A stretch of 64,000 nucleotides of DNA, taken from Streptomyces sp. NBC_01428 (GTDB lineage Bacteria > Actinomycetota > Actinomycetes > Streptomycetales > Streptomycetaceae). Below are positions 20,034 to 30,174 of this stretch, in pieces. The position numbers were made by a program, and so were the translations under genes. Each line of letters opens with the position of its first letter. Within the stretch, counting starts at the first letter, position 1. The stretch spans positions 9,013,534 through 9,077,533 of the forward strand of contig NZ_CP109499.1 of NCBI RefSeq assembly GCF_036231965.1, read 5' to 3'. Under the pieces are notes generated by a model. That model worked only from the letters and a program-made list of their open reading frames with translations, was not told the origin of the DNA and ran no database searches.

Positions 20034-23000
20034 CGGACATGACCACCAACCCCGCAGAGCGCACAGCGGACGGCGCCGACCGGGTCCAGCGGGCCCTGCG
20101 CACCCTGCTGGAGGAACGCGACCGGCTCCGGCAGGAGAACGACGCCCTCAAGGCCGGCCACGGCGAGCCCATCGCCGTCGTCGCCATGGCCTGCCGCTAC
20201 CCCGGAGACGTGTCGAGCCCCGAGGACCTGTGGGAGGTGATCCACGAGGGCCGCGACGTCGTCGGCGCGTTCCCCACCGACCGCGGCTGGCGCGACGTCT
20301 ACGACCCCGACCCCGACACCGTCGGCACCTCCTACGTCCGCCACGGCGGGTTCCTGTCCGACGTCGCCGGATTCGACGCGGACTTCTTCGGCATCAGCCC
20401 CCGCGAGGCCCTCGCCACCGACCCGCAGCAGCGCCTGCTCCTGGAGACCTCCTGGGAGGCCTTCGAGCGGGCCGGCATCGTCCCCGCCACCGTGCGCGGC
20501 ACCGACGTCGGCGTGTTCACCGGCGTCAGCTCCTCCGAGTACGGCTCCCGCTTCCTGGAAGGGCAGAAGAACGGCCTGGAGGGCTACGTCCTGCACGGCA
20601 GCACCCTCAGCGTCGCCTCCGGCCGCGTCGCCTACGAGATGGGCCTGACCGGACCGGCCCTGTCCGTGGACACCGCCTGCTCCTCCTCCCTGGTCGCCCT
20701 GCACCTGGCGGCACAGTCCCTGCGGGCGGGGGAGTGCTCCCTGGCGCTGGCGGGCGGCGCCCTGGTGATGTCGACGACCGAACTGTTCGTGGAGTTCTCC
20801 CGCCAGAAGGGCCTGGCCCCCGACGGCCGCTGCAAGTCCTTCGCCGCCGGCGCGGACGGCACCGGCTGGGCCGAGGGCGTGGGCGTGCTCCTGCTGGAGA
20901 AACTGTCCGACGCCCGCCGCAACGGCCACCCCGTCCTCGCCGTCGTCGCCGGCTCCGCCGTCAACCAGGACGGCGCCAGCAACGGCCTGACCGCCCCCAA
21001 CGGCCGCGCCCAGGAGAACGTCATCCGCAAGGCGCTGGCGAACGCCCGGGTCAGCGCCCGCGAGGTCGACCTGGTCGAGGCGCACGGCACCGGAACCGTC
21101 CTCGGCGACCCCATCGAGGCGGGCGCCCTGCTGGCCGCCTACGGCCAGGACCGCGAGCCGGGCCGGCCCCTGTGGCTGGGATCGCTGAAGTCGAACATGG
21201 GCCACGCCCAGGCCGCCGCCGGCGTCGCCTCCGTCATCAAGGCCGTCCAGGCCATCCGCCACCGCCATCTGCCCCGCACCCTGCACGTGGACGCCCCCTC
21301 CCCGCACGTGGACTGGACCGCGGCCGGCGTCGAACTGCTCACCCGGGGACGCCGATGGGACAAGCCCCAGGGCCCGCGGCGCGCCGGGGTGTCGTCGTTC
21401 GGCGTGAGCGGCACCAACGTGCACGTGATCCTGGAGGAAGCCCCCGAGGACAGCGAACCGGCCCCGCACAGCGAACCGGCCCCGCAGCCAGGCCGCGGCG
21501 CACGGGCCGACGCGCAGAGCGGGCCCGCCCCGGCCGCGGGCGTCGCGGGCGGCCTGGTGCCCTGGGTGGTGTCCGCCAAGAGTGCGGCGGCCCTCGAACA
21601 GCAGGCGGCCAGACTGCGCGACGCCACCGCCGCCGACACCGGCGTGGACCTCGCCGCCGTCGGCTGGTCGCTGCTGTCCAGCCGCTCACGCTTCGAGCAC
21701 CGCGCGGTCGTCCTGGGCCGCACCCGCGCCGAACTCCTCGACGGCCTCACCTCCCTGAGCCGGGGCCAGGACAGCCCCGGCGTGGTCCGCGGCCGCGCGG
21801 GCACCCCCGGCGGCACCGTCTTCGTCTTCCCCGGACAGGGCTCGCAGTGGGTGGGCATGGGACGCCGGCTCTACGACACCTTCCCCGCCTTCGCCCACTG
21901 CCTCGACGCGTGCGCCGAGGCCCTCGCCGAGTGGACCGACTGGTCCCTGCTGGACGTGCTGCGCGCCACCGACGGCGCACCGGGACTGGACCGGGTGGAC
22001 GTCCTGCAGCCGGCCCTGTTCTCCGTCATGGTGTCGCTCGCCGCCCTGTGGCGGTCCTGGGGCGTGGAACCGGCCGCGGTGATCGGCCACAGCCAGGGCG
22101 AGATAGCCGCCGCCCACGTGTGCGGCGCACTGTCCCTGCGCGACGCCACGAAGATCGTGGCCCTGCGCAGCAAGGCACTGGTGGACCTGATCGGACACGG
22201 CGCGATGGCCTCGGTCGCCGCACCGGAACAGACCGTCCAGGAGAAGATCGCGCCCTGGAGCGGCCAGGTGAGCGTCGCCGTCGTCAACGGGCCCCGCTCC
22301 GTGGTGGTCTCCGGAGAGCCGGAGGCCCTGGACGAGTTCATCGAGAAGATGAACGCCGAAGGCACCCAGGCCCGCAGGATCTCCGTCGACTACGCCTCCC
22401 ACTCCCACCACGTGACCCGCGTCCGCGAGCAGGTGCTGGGCCCGCTCACCGACCTGACCCCCAGGACATCGACGGTGCCCTTCTGCTCCACCCTGTACGG
22501 CGAGGTCATCGACACCACCCGGCTGAACGCCGGCTACTGGTACGACAACCTCCGCGAAAAGGTCCAATTCGCCACATCGGTACGGAAGGTGGCCGACGAC
22601 GGGTTCCGCGTGTTCATCGAGATGAGCCCGCACCCCGTCCTGACCGTCCCGGTGCAGGAGAGCGTCGAGGACCTCGACGACGCACTCGTCCTGTCCTCGA
22701 TCCGCCGCAACCGCGACGAGGTCGCCTCCGTCGTCGCCAACCTCGCCCAACTCCACGTCCAGGGCGGCCCGGCGGACCTCACCCCCCTCTTCGGGACCCG
22801 CCACCGGGTCGACCTGCCCACCTACGCCTTCCAGCACCGGCGGTACTGGCTCGACTCCACCCGCACCACCACCGCCGAGACCGCCGCCCCCGAGGACACC
22901 CCGTCCGCACCGCCCGCCGGCGAGCCGCCCGTCCCCCTGCCGCAACGGCTCGCCGCCCTCCCCGAAAAGGAGGCGGGCGCCGTCCTGCTGGACCACGTCC

Positions 23001-23227
23001 TGGAGAAGGTCGCCGTCGTCCTCGGACACGCCTCCGGCCAACTCGTGGGCCCCGACCAGGAGTTCAAGGAACTCGGCTTCGACTCCCTGCTCTCGGCGGA
23101 ACTCAGCAAACGCCTGACCGCCTCCACCGGACTCAAACTGCGGGCGAACATGGTGCTGCGCCACCCCTCGCCCCGCCGCGTCACCGGCCACGTCCTGTCC
23201 CTGCTGGCCACCCGCGAACCGAGCTGA
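20030..23227 (+). CDS. Type I PKS extension module 3 (KS-AT-ACP), keto-retaining
   Basis: 1065 residues. A charged N-terminal coiled coil precedes the KS (Cys217 in DTACSSS). The AT has GHSQGE (Ser688) and YASH (788-791), the methylmalonyl signature. There is no reductive domain: the sequence runs from the post-AT linker (YAFQHRRYWL) straight into the ACP (GFDSLLSAEL, Ser1019). The beta-ketone made here is therefore kept. The start overlaps the previous stop (ATGA at 20030-20033); an ATG at 20039 is the alternative. Unlike the other three PKS proteins it ends directly after the ACP with no C-terminal docking tail. Its last 57 bases are the first copy of a 61-bp tandem repeat. The next protein is an NRPS condensation domain, which should accept this chain. 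Confidence 0.93.
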
Positions 23228-23361
23228 ACCACCCCGCCGCGTCACCGGCCACGTCCTGTCCCTGCTGGCCACCCGCGAACCGAGCTGAACCACCCCGCCG
23301 CGTCACCGGCCACGTCCTGTCCCTGCTGGCCACCCGCGAACCGAGCTGAACCACCCCGCCG
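23171..23361. repeat. 61-bp tandem repeat, three full copies plus 8 bp
   Basis: Three identical 61-bp units start at 23171, 23232 and 23293, with a partial fourth start at 23354. The first unit is the 3' end of the module 3 gene, including its TGA stop (23225-23227), so the copies lie downstream of the stop. Because 61 is not a multiple of three, each later copy is read in another frame. Perfect identity implies a very recent slippage or unequal-exchange event. Confidence 0.95.
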
Positions 23362-23382
23362 GGCGCCCCCGCGCCCGGCGGG
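23355..23382 (+). terminator. Hairpin at the end of the PKS operon
   Basis: A perfect 12-bp inverted repeat (23355-23366 with 23371-23382) with a CCCC loop stands directly after the tandem repeat and about 150 bp before the NRPS start. It probably reduces or ends PKS transcription. Confidence 0.6.
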
Positions 23383-23385
23383 AGC

Positions 23386-23401
23386 GTCCCGCCGGCGGGA
23401 C
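23386..23401. promoter_or_regulatory. Candidate operator palindrome, copy 3
   Basis: GTCCCGCCGGCGGGAC, identical to 1792-1807, lies about 130 bp upstream of the NRPS start. Together with the hairpin just before it, this suggests the NRPS gene has its own promoter under the same regulator as the front of the cluster. Confidence 0.4.
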
Positions 23402-23532
23402 ACCGCAAGCACCACCGCGGCCCCCGCCCGCCGGGCACCCGGGTGCATTGAACGGCTGTGTCACTTCCCCGACAGTGGGGGTGATCTGCGAAATCCTCCG
23501 ATTCGGGCCTGTTTGCTGAGGGGTTGATCTGT

Positions 23533-26500
23533 ATGCCTTCGTTCGGCGCGTCGTCTGCGCACCAGGGGCTGTGGCGGGCACAGGAAATGGCTTCCGACAC
23601 GCCGAACCATGCGCTGACCATGTGGGACGTGGCCGGCGACCTGGACGCGGCGGTCATGGAGTCCGCGTTCCTGCACGTGATGGGCGAGGCGGAGGTGCTG
23701 CGCGTCACCTTCACCGACACGGCGGGGGACGGGCTGCGCCTGGTGCCCCGCACCCTGGGCGACTGGCGGCCCTTCCTCCTGGACCTCGCCGCCGAGCCGG
23801 ACCCCGAACAGGCGGCCCGCGAGGCGCTCGCCGACCTGGTGCGCGAGCCCTTCGACCTGGAACGGGACCTGCTGTTCCGGCTCGGCGTGGTGAAACTCGC
23901 CGCGGACCGCTCCCTCCTGGTGATCGCCTACCACCACCTCATATCCGACGGCTTCGGCGCCGGCGGCCTCCTCTCCCGCCGCCTCGCCGAGGCCTACACG
24001 GCCCTCGCCCGCGGGGAGAACGTCCCGCCGCTCGAACACGAGTGGGACACCGCCTCCTTCACCGCCGCGTCCGACCGCTACCTCGCCTCCCCGCAGTTCA
24101 CCGAGGACACCGCGTTCTGGCGCGACTACCTGACCGACGCGCCGCCGCCCGCCCGCCTCCCGCGCATCGCCCTGTCCGACACCACCCGCGCCGCGCTCGC
24201 CGAACCGCTCAGCAGCGCCGACCGCTGGTCACAGGTGGCCGGCGCCATCGGCATGGCCAGCCGCACCCTGACCGTCCCGCGCGCCGAGGCGGCCACCTGG
24301 ACCGAGACCGCGCAGTCCATGGGCGTATGGATGTCCACGATGCTGACCGCCGCCGCCGCGGTGTTCGTCCGGCACCGCTGCGACCGCCCCGACTTCCTCC
24401 TCTCCCTGGCCGTCGGCAACCGCGTCGGCGTCGCCAGCAGAACACCCGGCCTCGCCGTCAACGTGGTCCCGGTCCGCGCCACGGTGCCGCTGAACGCGAC
24501 GTTCACCGAGATCGCCGACACGCTCGTCGACGAGACGTACGAGATCTTCGACCACGCCGCCTGCCACTACTCCGACATCCAGCGCGCCGCCGGCACCACC
24601 CTGAGCGACCGCGGCAGCTTCGGCGTCGTCCTGAACGTCGTCGAGTTCGTGCAGCAGCTCCACTTCGGCGACAGCCCGGCCCGCTACTTCGGCGCGACGA
24701 CCGGCACCTTCGACGAACTGTCCATCGGCGTCTACACCGACGGCAGCGCCGACAGCGACCTGTTCATCCGCCTCGACGCCCCCGAACACCTCTACACCCG
24801 CCCCGAACTGCGCTTCATCGGCGAGGAACTCATCGCCCACGTCCGCGCCCTGGTCGCCGCCGGCGACCAGCCCGTCGGCTCCCTGGACGTGACCGCCGAC
24901 GCCGTAGGAGAGCGGACGCCCACCGCGGCCCGCCGGCAGGAGCCCCGCCTCCCGGCCGCGCAGGAGACGGTCACCCACCTGTTCGCGCGGCAGGCCGAAC
25001 GCACCCCCGACGCCGCCGCCCTCACCGACGGGGACACGACCCTCACCTACCGCGAACTGGACGCCCGCTCAAGCCTGCTGGCCACCGACCTGCGCGCCCG
25101 CACGGTGGCGGCCGAGACAGTCGTGGCGGTCGCCCTGCCCCGCTCGGCGGACCTGGCCGTCGCCCTGCTGGCGGTCGCGAAGACCGGCGCCGCCTGGCTG
25201 CCCCTGGACCCCGCCCTCGCGGCCGGTGACCTCACCACGCAGGCCGCCCGTTCCTTCGCGCGCGTCCTGCTCACCGACCCGGCGACCGCCGCCATCCTCC
25301 CCGCCGTCGCGGACCTGTCCGTGATCGTCCTCGACGACCCCGCCCCGGCCACCGCCGACGACGCCGCGGCGGCGCACCACCCGCTCCCCGCCCACCCGCA
25401 CGGCCTGTTCGCCGTCGCGGACACCCCACTCGACGGCGGGACCGGCGCGCCCGTCGCCCTCACCCACCGCAACCTGGCCCGCTTCGCGGCCGACCCCCTC
25501 TGGCGCCAGACCGGCGAGCACACCGTGCTGTGGCACGGCCCGCACACCGTCGAGGCCCTCGCCCTCGAACTGTGGACACCGCTCCTCAACGGCGCCCGGG
25601 TGGTCGTGACACCCCCCGGGGAACGGGAGGACGACACCCTGGCCCGGATCGGGGGCACCGACACCATCACCACCCTGTGGCTGCCCGCAGCCCGCCTCAC
25701 CGCGCTCGCCGCCCGCCGCCCCGAACTCCTCGCCCCGCTGCGCCAGCTGGTCACCGGCGGCGACCGCGCGCCCGCCGCCGCGCTGCGCCGCATCCGCGAG
25801 GCCTGCCCCCACCTGAACGTCGTCACCGGCCACGGCAGCGCCGAGAGCACCGTGTTCGCCGCCCGCCACCTGGTGAGCGCGGACCAGCCGCTGCCCCCCG
25901 CGGGCACGATCGGCCACCCGAGCCACGACACCGCCCTGCACGTACTGGGCCCGGGCCTCGCACCGGTCCCCGCCGGCGTCACCGGAGAGCTGTACGTGGC
26001 CGGCCCCGGCGTGACCCGCGGCTACCCGGGCCACCCCGCCGCCACCGCCACCCGCTTCGTCCCCTGCCCCGCCGGCCCGCCCGGCAGCCTCATGTACCGC
26101 ACCGGGGACCGCGTACGCCGCGACGAGGACGGCCGCCTCACCCACGTCGGCGGCCCCGGCACCCGGGCCGAACTACGCGGCACCGGCGTCGAACTCGCCG
26201 AGACCGAGGAAGCCCTGGCCGAGCACCCCGCCCTCGCCCAGTCCGCCGTCACCGTCCGCCCCGACAGCGCCGGCCGCCCCCGGCTCCTCGCCTACGTCGT
26301 CCCCGCGAACGCCTCGAGCACCGTCCAGGACGACGAACTGCGCCGCTTCACCGCCGCCCGGCTGCCCGAACCCCTGGTCCCCGCCCTGTTCACCGTCCTC
26401 GACCGGCTGCCGCTGACCCCCGGCGGACGCATCGACCGCACCGCACTGCCCGAGCCGACACCGGTCACCGACCACGACACCCACAAGGCCCCCCGCAACG

Positions 26501-26769
26501 ACACCGAGAAGATCCTGGCCGCGGCCTTCGCCGACGTCCTCGAACTGGACCGGGTCGGCATCGACGAGGACTTCTTCGACCTCGGCGGCAACTCGCTGCG
26601 CGCCATCCGCCTCGTCGGCCTGATCCGCGCCGAACTCAACCAGGAAGTCTCCATCCGCCGCCTGTTCGCCGCCCGCACCGTCATGGGCCTGTCCGACATG
26701 TGGCAGGACCTCACCCGCTCCAGCAGGCCCAGCCTGCGCAGGAGGACCAGCAACGGCTCCGTCCTGTGA
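23533..26769 (+). CDS. NRPS module C-A*-PCP with degenerate adenylation domain
   Basis: 1078 residues. The condensation domain (about 5-450) has an intact HHLISDG motif (His134, His135, Asp139). The adenylation region (about 475-985) keeps A7 (YRTGD), but several catalytic motifs are lost. The A3 P-loop around 626-645 reads DGGTGAPVAL, without the TGxPKG lysine. The Asp that binds the amino group in A4 appears as Glu. The A10 lysine is Arg966 (PGGRIDR). It probably cannot activate an amino acid. The PCP is normal (DLGGNSL, Ser1021). There is no TE or docking tail. By position it joins the polyketide acyl chain to the first amino acid, which must then be supplied in trans, perhaps from the free PCP at 2100. 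ATG 23533 follows GAGGGG. Confidence 0.9.
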   Translation: MPSFGASSAHQGLWRAQEMASDTPNHALTMWDVAGDLDAAVMESAFLHVMGEAEVLRVTFTDTAGDGLRLVPRTLGDWRPFLLDLAAEPDPEQAAREALADLVREPFDLERDLLFRLGVVKLAADRSLLVIAYHHLISDGFGAGGLLSRRLAEAYTALARGENVPPLEHEWDTASFTAASDRYLASPQFTEDTAFWRDYLTDAPPPARLPRIALSDTTRAALAEPLSSADRWSQVAGAIGMASRTLTVPRAEAATWTETAQSMGVWMSTMLTAAAAVFVRHRCDRPDFLLSLAVGNRVGVASRTPGLAVNVVPVRATVPLNATFTEIADTLVDETYEIFDHAACHYSDIQRAAGTTLSDRGSFGVVLNVVEFVQQLHFGDSPARYFGATTGTFDELSIGVYTDGSADSDLFIRLDAPEHLYTRPELRFIGEELIAHVRALVAAGDQPVGSLDVTADAVGERTPTAARRQEPRLPAAQETVTHLFARQAERTPDAAALTDGDTTLTYRELDARSSLLATDLRARTVAAETVVAVALPRSADLAVALLAVAKTGAAWLPLDPALAAGDLTTQAARSFARVLLTDPATAAILPAVADLSVIVLDDPAPATADDAAAAHHPLPAHPHGLFAVADTPLDGGTGAPVALTHRNLARFAADPLWRQTGEHTVLWHGPHTVEALALELWTPLLNGARVVVTPPGEREDDTLARIGGTDTITTLWLPAARLTALAARRPELLAPLRQLVTGGDRAPAAALRRIREACPHLNVVTGHGSAESTVFAARHLVSADQPLPPAGTIGHPSHDTALHVLGPGLAPVPAGVTGELYVAGPGVTRGYPGHPAATATRFVPCPAGPPGSLMYRTGDRVRRDEDGRLTHVGGPGTRAELRGTGVELAETEEALAEHPALAQSAVTVRPDSAGRPRLLAYVVPANASSTVQDDELRRFTAARLPEPLVPALFTVLDRLPLTPGGRIDRTALPEPTPVTDHDTHKAPRNDTEKILAAAFADVLELDRVGIDEDFFDLGGNSLRAIRLVGLIRAELNQEVSIRRLFAARTVMGLSDMWQDLTRSSRPSLRRRTSNGSVL

Positions 26770-26863
26770 GCACGCCCACCACCGCGCCGCGGACCCGACG
26801 CGCTCACCCCCGTGCCGCACGGCACACCCGCCCCCGTGACCACAGCGGACCAGAAAGGCGATC

Positions 26864-28216
26864 ATGGACGCTTTGACCCAGGCCCTGCTGGACGGGGCGG
26901 GACCGCACGACCTCGCACGACACGACCTGCCCGCCACCTACCAGGCAGCCCACCTGCTGGCCGCCGACGCCGGCATGTTCGACGGCGTCGAGGACAAGGA
27001 CGTCCGCAAGTCCCTGCACGTCGGCCCCGTCCCGATGCCCGACATCGCCCCCGACGAGGTCGTCGTCGCCGTCATGGCCAGCTCCATCAACTACAACACC
27101 GTCTGGTCGGCGACCTTCGAACCCGTCCCCACCTTCGCCTTCCTCAAGCGCCACGCCCGCGAGGGCGCCCACGCCGCCCGCCACGACCTGCCCCACCACG
27201 TCGTCGGCTCCGACGCCGCCGGCATCGTCGTCAAGACCGGGGCAGGCGTACGGCACTGGAAGAGCGGCGACCACGTCGTCGCCTCCTGCGTCCAGGTCGA
27301 CGAACAGGAACCCGCCACCCACGCCGACGCCATGCTCGGCACCCGCCAGCGGATCTGGGGATACGAGACCAACTTCGGCGGCCTCGCCCACTACGCCGTC
27401 GTCCGCGCCAGCCAGCTCCTGCCCAAGCCGGCCCACCTCACCTGGGAGGAGTCCGCGAGCGTCCTGCTGACCGCCGCCACCTCCTACCGGATGCTCGTCG
27501 GCGACAACGGCGCCCGCATCAAACAGGGCGACATCGTCCTCATCTGGGGCGCCACCGGCGGACTCGGCGCGTACGCCGTCCAGATGGTCAAGAACGCGGG
27601 CGGCATCGCCGTCGGCGTCGTCAGCTCCGAAGCGAAGGCCACCGCACTGCGCCGCCTGGGCTGCGACATCGTGATCAACCGCAACGAGATCGGCATGGGC
27701 GGCGACGACGCCCCCACCCCCGAACGGACCATCGAACTGGGCAAGCGCCTGGGCCGCGAGATCCGCCGCCAGACCGGCGAGGACCCGCACGTCGTCTTCG
27801 ACTACGTCGGCCGCGCCACCTTCGGCATCTCGGTGTTCGTCGTCCGCAAGGGCGGCACCGTCGTCACCTGCGGATCCAGCACCGGATACGACCACCACTT
27901 CGACAACCGCTACCTGTGGATGAACCTCAAACGGATCATCGGCAGCCACGCCGCCAACCTCCAGGAACAGGCCGAATGCAACCGCCTGTTCCGCCTGGGA
28001 CACCTCGCCCCGGTCCTGTCGACGGTGTTCCCCCTCAAGGACGTGGGCGAGGCCGCCCGCCTGGTCCAGCTCAACCGCCACACCGGAAAGGTCGGCGTCC
28101 TGTGCCTGGCCCCCCGGGAAGGACTCGGCGTCACCGACCCCGCCCTGCGCGAGAAGATCGGCGCCGCCCGCCTCAACCCCCTGCGCACCAACCCCGCACC
28201 CGCCGAGGGGACCTGA
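26864..28216 (+). CDS. ccr: Crotonyl-CoA carboxylase/reductase-type enzyme (alkylmalonyl-CoA synthase)
   Basis: 450 residues, full length for CCRs, zinc-less medium-chain dehydrogenases that reductively carboxylate 2-enoyl-CoAs to alkylmalonyl-CoAs with NADPH and CO2. Hallmarks are VGSDAAGIVVKTG, the Rossmann loop WGATGGLGAY and the family C-terminal signature GKVGVLCLAPREGLGV. Crotonyl-CoA-specific members normally read GSHFANY; here it is GSHAAN (Ala363). That Phe lines the acyl pocket, and small residues there occur in CCRs that take longer or branched enoyl-CoAs. This supports an extender larger than ethylmalonyl-CoA for the VPGH-type AT of module 1. It starts a coupled three-gene set with the KASIII and the dehydrogenase. 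Confidence 0.93.
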   Translation: MDALTQALLDGAGPHDLARHDLPATYQAAHLLAADAGMFDGVEDKDVRKSLHVGPVPMPDIAPDEVVVAVMASSINYNTVWSATFEPVPTFAFLKRHAREGAHAARHDLPHHVVGSDAAGIVVKTGAGVRHWKSGDHVVASCVQVDEQEPATHADAMLGTRQRIWGYETNFGGLAHYAVVRASQLLPKPAHLTWEESASVLLTAATSYRMLVGDNGARIKQGDIVLIWGATGGLGAYAVQMVKNAGGIAVGVVSSEAKATALRRLGCDIVINRNEIGMGGDDAPTPERTIELGKRLGREIRRQTGEDPHVVFDYVGRATFGISVFVVRKGGTVVTCGSSTGYDHHFDNRYLWMNLKRIIGSHAANLQEQAECNRLFRLGHLAPVLSTVFPLKDVGEAARLVQLNRHTGKVGVLCLAPREGLGVTDPALREKIGAARLNPLRTNPAPAEGT

Positions 28217-28217
28217 C

Positions 28218-29207
28218 GTGGGCATCGGCATCCTCTCCACCGGCTCCTACCTGCCCAAGCACGAGGTCACCAACGACGAGATCGCCGAACGCGTCGGCGT
28301 CACCCCCCAGTGGATCGAGGCCAAGACCCAGATCCGCACCCGCCGCTACGCCGCCCCCCACGAGGCGACCTCCGACCTCGCCACCCTCGCCGCCGAACGC
28401 GCCCTGGACCAGGCAGGACTGAACGCCGATCAGATCGACTACGTCATCGTGTCGACCTCCACCGGCGACTTCCCCCAGCCCCCCACCTCCTACCTCGTCC
28501 AAAGCGCACTGGGCGCCTGGAACGCGGCCTGCTTCGACGTCAACGTCGTGTGCAGCGGCTTCGTCTACGCCCTCGCCCTCGCCCACAGCCTCATCGCCCA
28601 ACACCCCACCGCCCGCGCCCTGGTGATCGGCGCGGACGTGTACTCCCGCATCCTGGACCTCACCGACCGCAGGACCGCGATCCTCTTCGCCGACGGCGCC
28701 GGAGCTGCCGTCGTCGGCACCGTCCCGGACCCCTGCGGCATCATCGCGAGCGACCTGTCCAGCCGCGGCGACGCCCACCACCTCATCCGCGTCGAAGCAG
28801 GCGGCAGCCGCAACCCCGCCTCCGCGCAGACCCTCGCCGAGGGCGGCCACCACTTCAGGATGGACGGCCGCGGCGTACGCGACTTCGTCGCCGAACACGT
28901 CCCGCCCGCCCTGACCGCCCTCGCCGACCGGGCCGGCGTCGACATCGCCGCCGTCGACCACTTCGTCCCCCACCAGGCCAACGGCGTCATGCTCACCGAC
29001 CTCGTCGAACGCACCGGCCTGGCCGGCGCACAGACCCACCGCACCCTGATCCGCTACGGCAACGTCGGCAGCGCCTCCGTGCCCGTCGCCCTCGACGACG
29101 CGAACCGCAGCGGAGCCCTCAACCCGGGCGACCTGGTGCTCCTCGCCGGGTTCGGCGGCGGCATGTCGATCGGAGCATCACTTCTGACCTGGGGGAACCC
29201 CACATGA
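28218..29207 (+). CDS. KASIII (FabH-like) ketoacyl synthase for extender-unit precursor
   Basis: 329 residues. Catalytic residues of FabH-type condensing enzymes are visible: Cys112 (NVVCSGF), His252 (VPHQAN) and Asn282 (YGNVGSASVP). These enzymes condense an acyl-CoA with malonyl-ACP or malonyl-CoA. The GTG start at 28218 follows the CCR stop by one base. Next to a CCR and a 3-hydroxyacyl-CoA dehydrogenase, it most likely makes the 3-ketoacyl precursor of the alkylmalonyl extender, perhaps from a branched short acyl-CoA, as proposed for polyoxypeptin and similar pathways. A starter-unit role is unlikely because the PKS has its own KSQ loading module. Confidence 0.88.
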   Translation: MGIGILSTGSYLPKHEVTNDEIAERVGVTPQWIEAKTQIRTRRYAAPHEATSDLATLAAERALDQAGLNADQIDYVIVSTSTGDFPQPPTSYLVQSALGAWNAACFDVNVVCSGFVYALALAHSLIAQHPTARALVIGADVYSRILDLTDRRTAILFADGAGAAVVGTVPDPCGIIASDLSSRGDAHHLIRVEAGGSRNPASAQTLAEGGHHFRMDGRGVRDFVAEHVPPALTALADRAGVDIAAVDHFVPHQANGVMLTDLVERTGLAGAQTHRTLIRYGNVGSASVPVALDDANRSGALNPGDLVLLAGFGGGMSIGASLLTWGNPT

Positions 29208-30118
29208 CCACCACCACGCACCACACCGACACCAGAACCGGCAACACCGGCAGCACCGACACCGGCATCGACCGGGTCGGTGTCGTCGGCAGCGGCATCA
29301 TGGGCACCGGCATCGCCGAACTCTGCGCCAAAGCAGGCCTGGACGTGCGGGTCGTGGTGTTCTCCGAAACCTCCCTGGACACCGCACCCCGACGCCTCAC
29401 CGCCTCCCTCGACCGCGGCGTCACCAAGGGCAAACTCACCCCCGCCGACCGCGACCAAGCCCTGGCCCGCGTCTCGTTCACCCGCGACCTGGGCCAACTC
29501 GCCGACCGCCACCTGGTGATCGAGGCCGTCAAGGAGGACGAGCCCCTCAAACAGGACCTGTTCGCCACCCTCGACAAGATCGTCGAGGACCCCGACGCGA
29601 TCCTGGCGACCAACACCTCCTCCATCCCGATCGCCCGCCTCGCCGCCGCCACCCGCCGCCCCGCCCAGGTCCTGGGCCTGCACTTCTTCAACCCCGTCCC
29701 CGTACTCCCGCTCGTCGAAGTCATCGACTCCGTCCTCACCGACCGGGCGGTCAGCACCCGCGCCGAGACCTTCGTCCGCGACGTCCTGGGCAAGAAACCC
29801 ATCACCTCCCCGGACCGGGCCGGCTTCCTCGTCAACGCCCTCCTCTTCCCCTACCTGCTCAGCGCCGTCCGCATGCTCGAATCCGGCCTCGCCGACGCCG
29901 ACACCATCGACCAGGGCATGACCCAGGGCTGCTCCCACCCCATGGGACCGCTGCGCCTGGCCGACCTCATCGGCCTGGACACCACCGTCTCCATCGCCCG
30001 GGCCATGTACGAGGAGTACAAGGAACCCCTCTACGCCCCGCCGCCCCTGCTGCTGCGCATGGTCGAGGGCGGCCTGCTGGGAAAGAAGTCCGGCCGCGGC
30101 TTCCACACCTACCCCTGA
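29204..30118 (+). CDS. 3-hydroxyacyl-CoA dehydrogenase (3-hydroxybutyryl-CoA dehydrogenase type)
   Basis: 304 residues. The N-terminal NAD-binding fold (VGVVGSGIMGTGIAE, about 25-39) and the C-terminal HCDH domain with LGLHFFNPVPVLPLVEV and DRAGFLVNALLFPYL are typical of FadB2/Hbd enzymes. It should reduce the 3-ketoacyl-CoA made by the upstream KASIII. No dedicated dehydratase is encoded nearby, so a general enoyl-CoA hydratase must supply the CCR substrate. The ATG overlaps the KASIII stop (ATGA), showing translational coupling. The first about 20 residues are Thr/Gly-rich and disordered. It converges on the MerR gene with a 56-bp gap. Confidence 0.9.
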   Translation: MTTTTHHTDTRTGNTGSTDTGIDRVGVVGSGIMGTGIAELCAKAGLDVRVVVFSETSLDTAPRRLTASLDRGVTKGKLTPADRDQALARVSFTRDLGQLADRHLVIEAVKEDEPLKQDLFATLDKIVEDPDAILATNTSSIPIARLAAATRRPAQVLGLHFFNPVPVLPLVEVIDSVLTDRAVSTRAETFVRDVLGKKPITSPDRAGFLVNALLFPYLLSAVRMLESGLADADTIDQGMTQGCSHPMGPLRLADLIGLDTTVSIARAMYEEYKEPLYAPPPLLLRMVEGGLLGKKSGRGFHTYP

Positions 30119-30174
30119 CCCGCCCCGCCCGCGGGACCCGGCGGCCGGCCACCAGCCGAGCCGCCCGGGGGCGC

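Noticed and set aside
20230..23349. Second plus-strand frame that reads through the 61-bp repeats
   Set aside because: It is an Arg-rich frame shadow of PKS module 3; no start signal or motifs.
23171..23361. Short tandem repeats considered as a CRISPR array
   Set aside because: Units are directly adjacent without spacers and continue a coding sequence; no cas genes.
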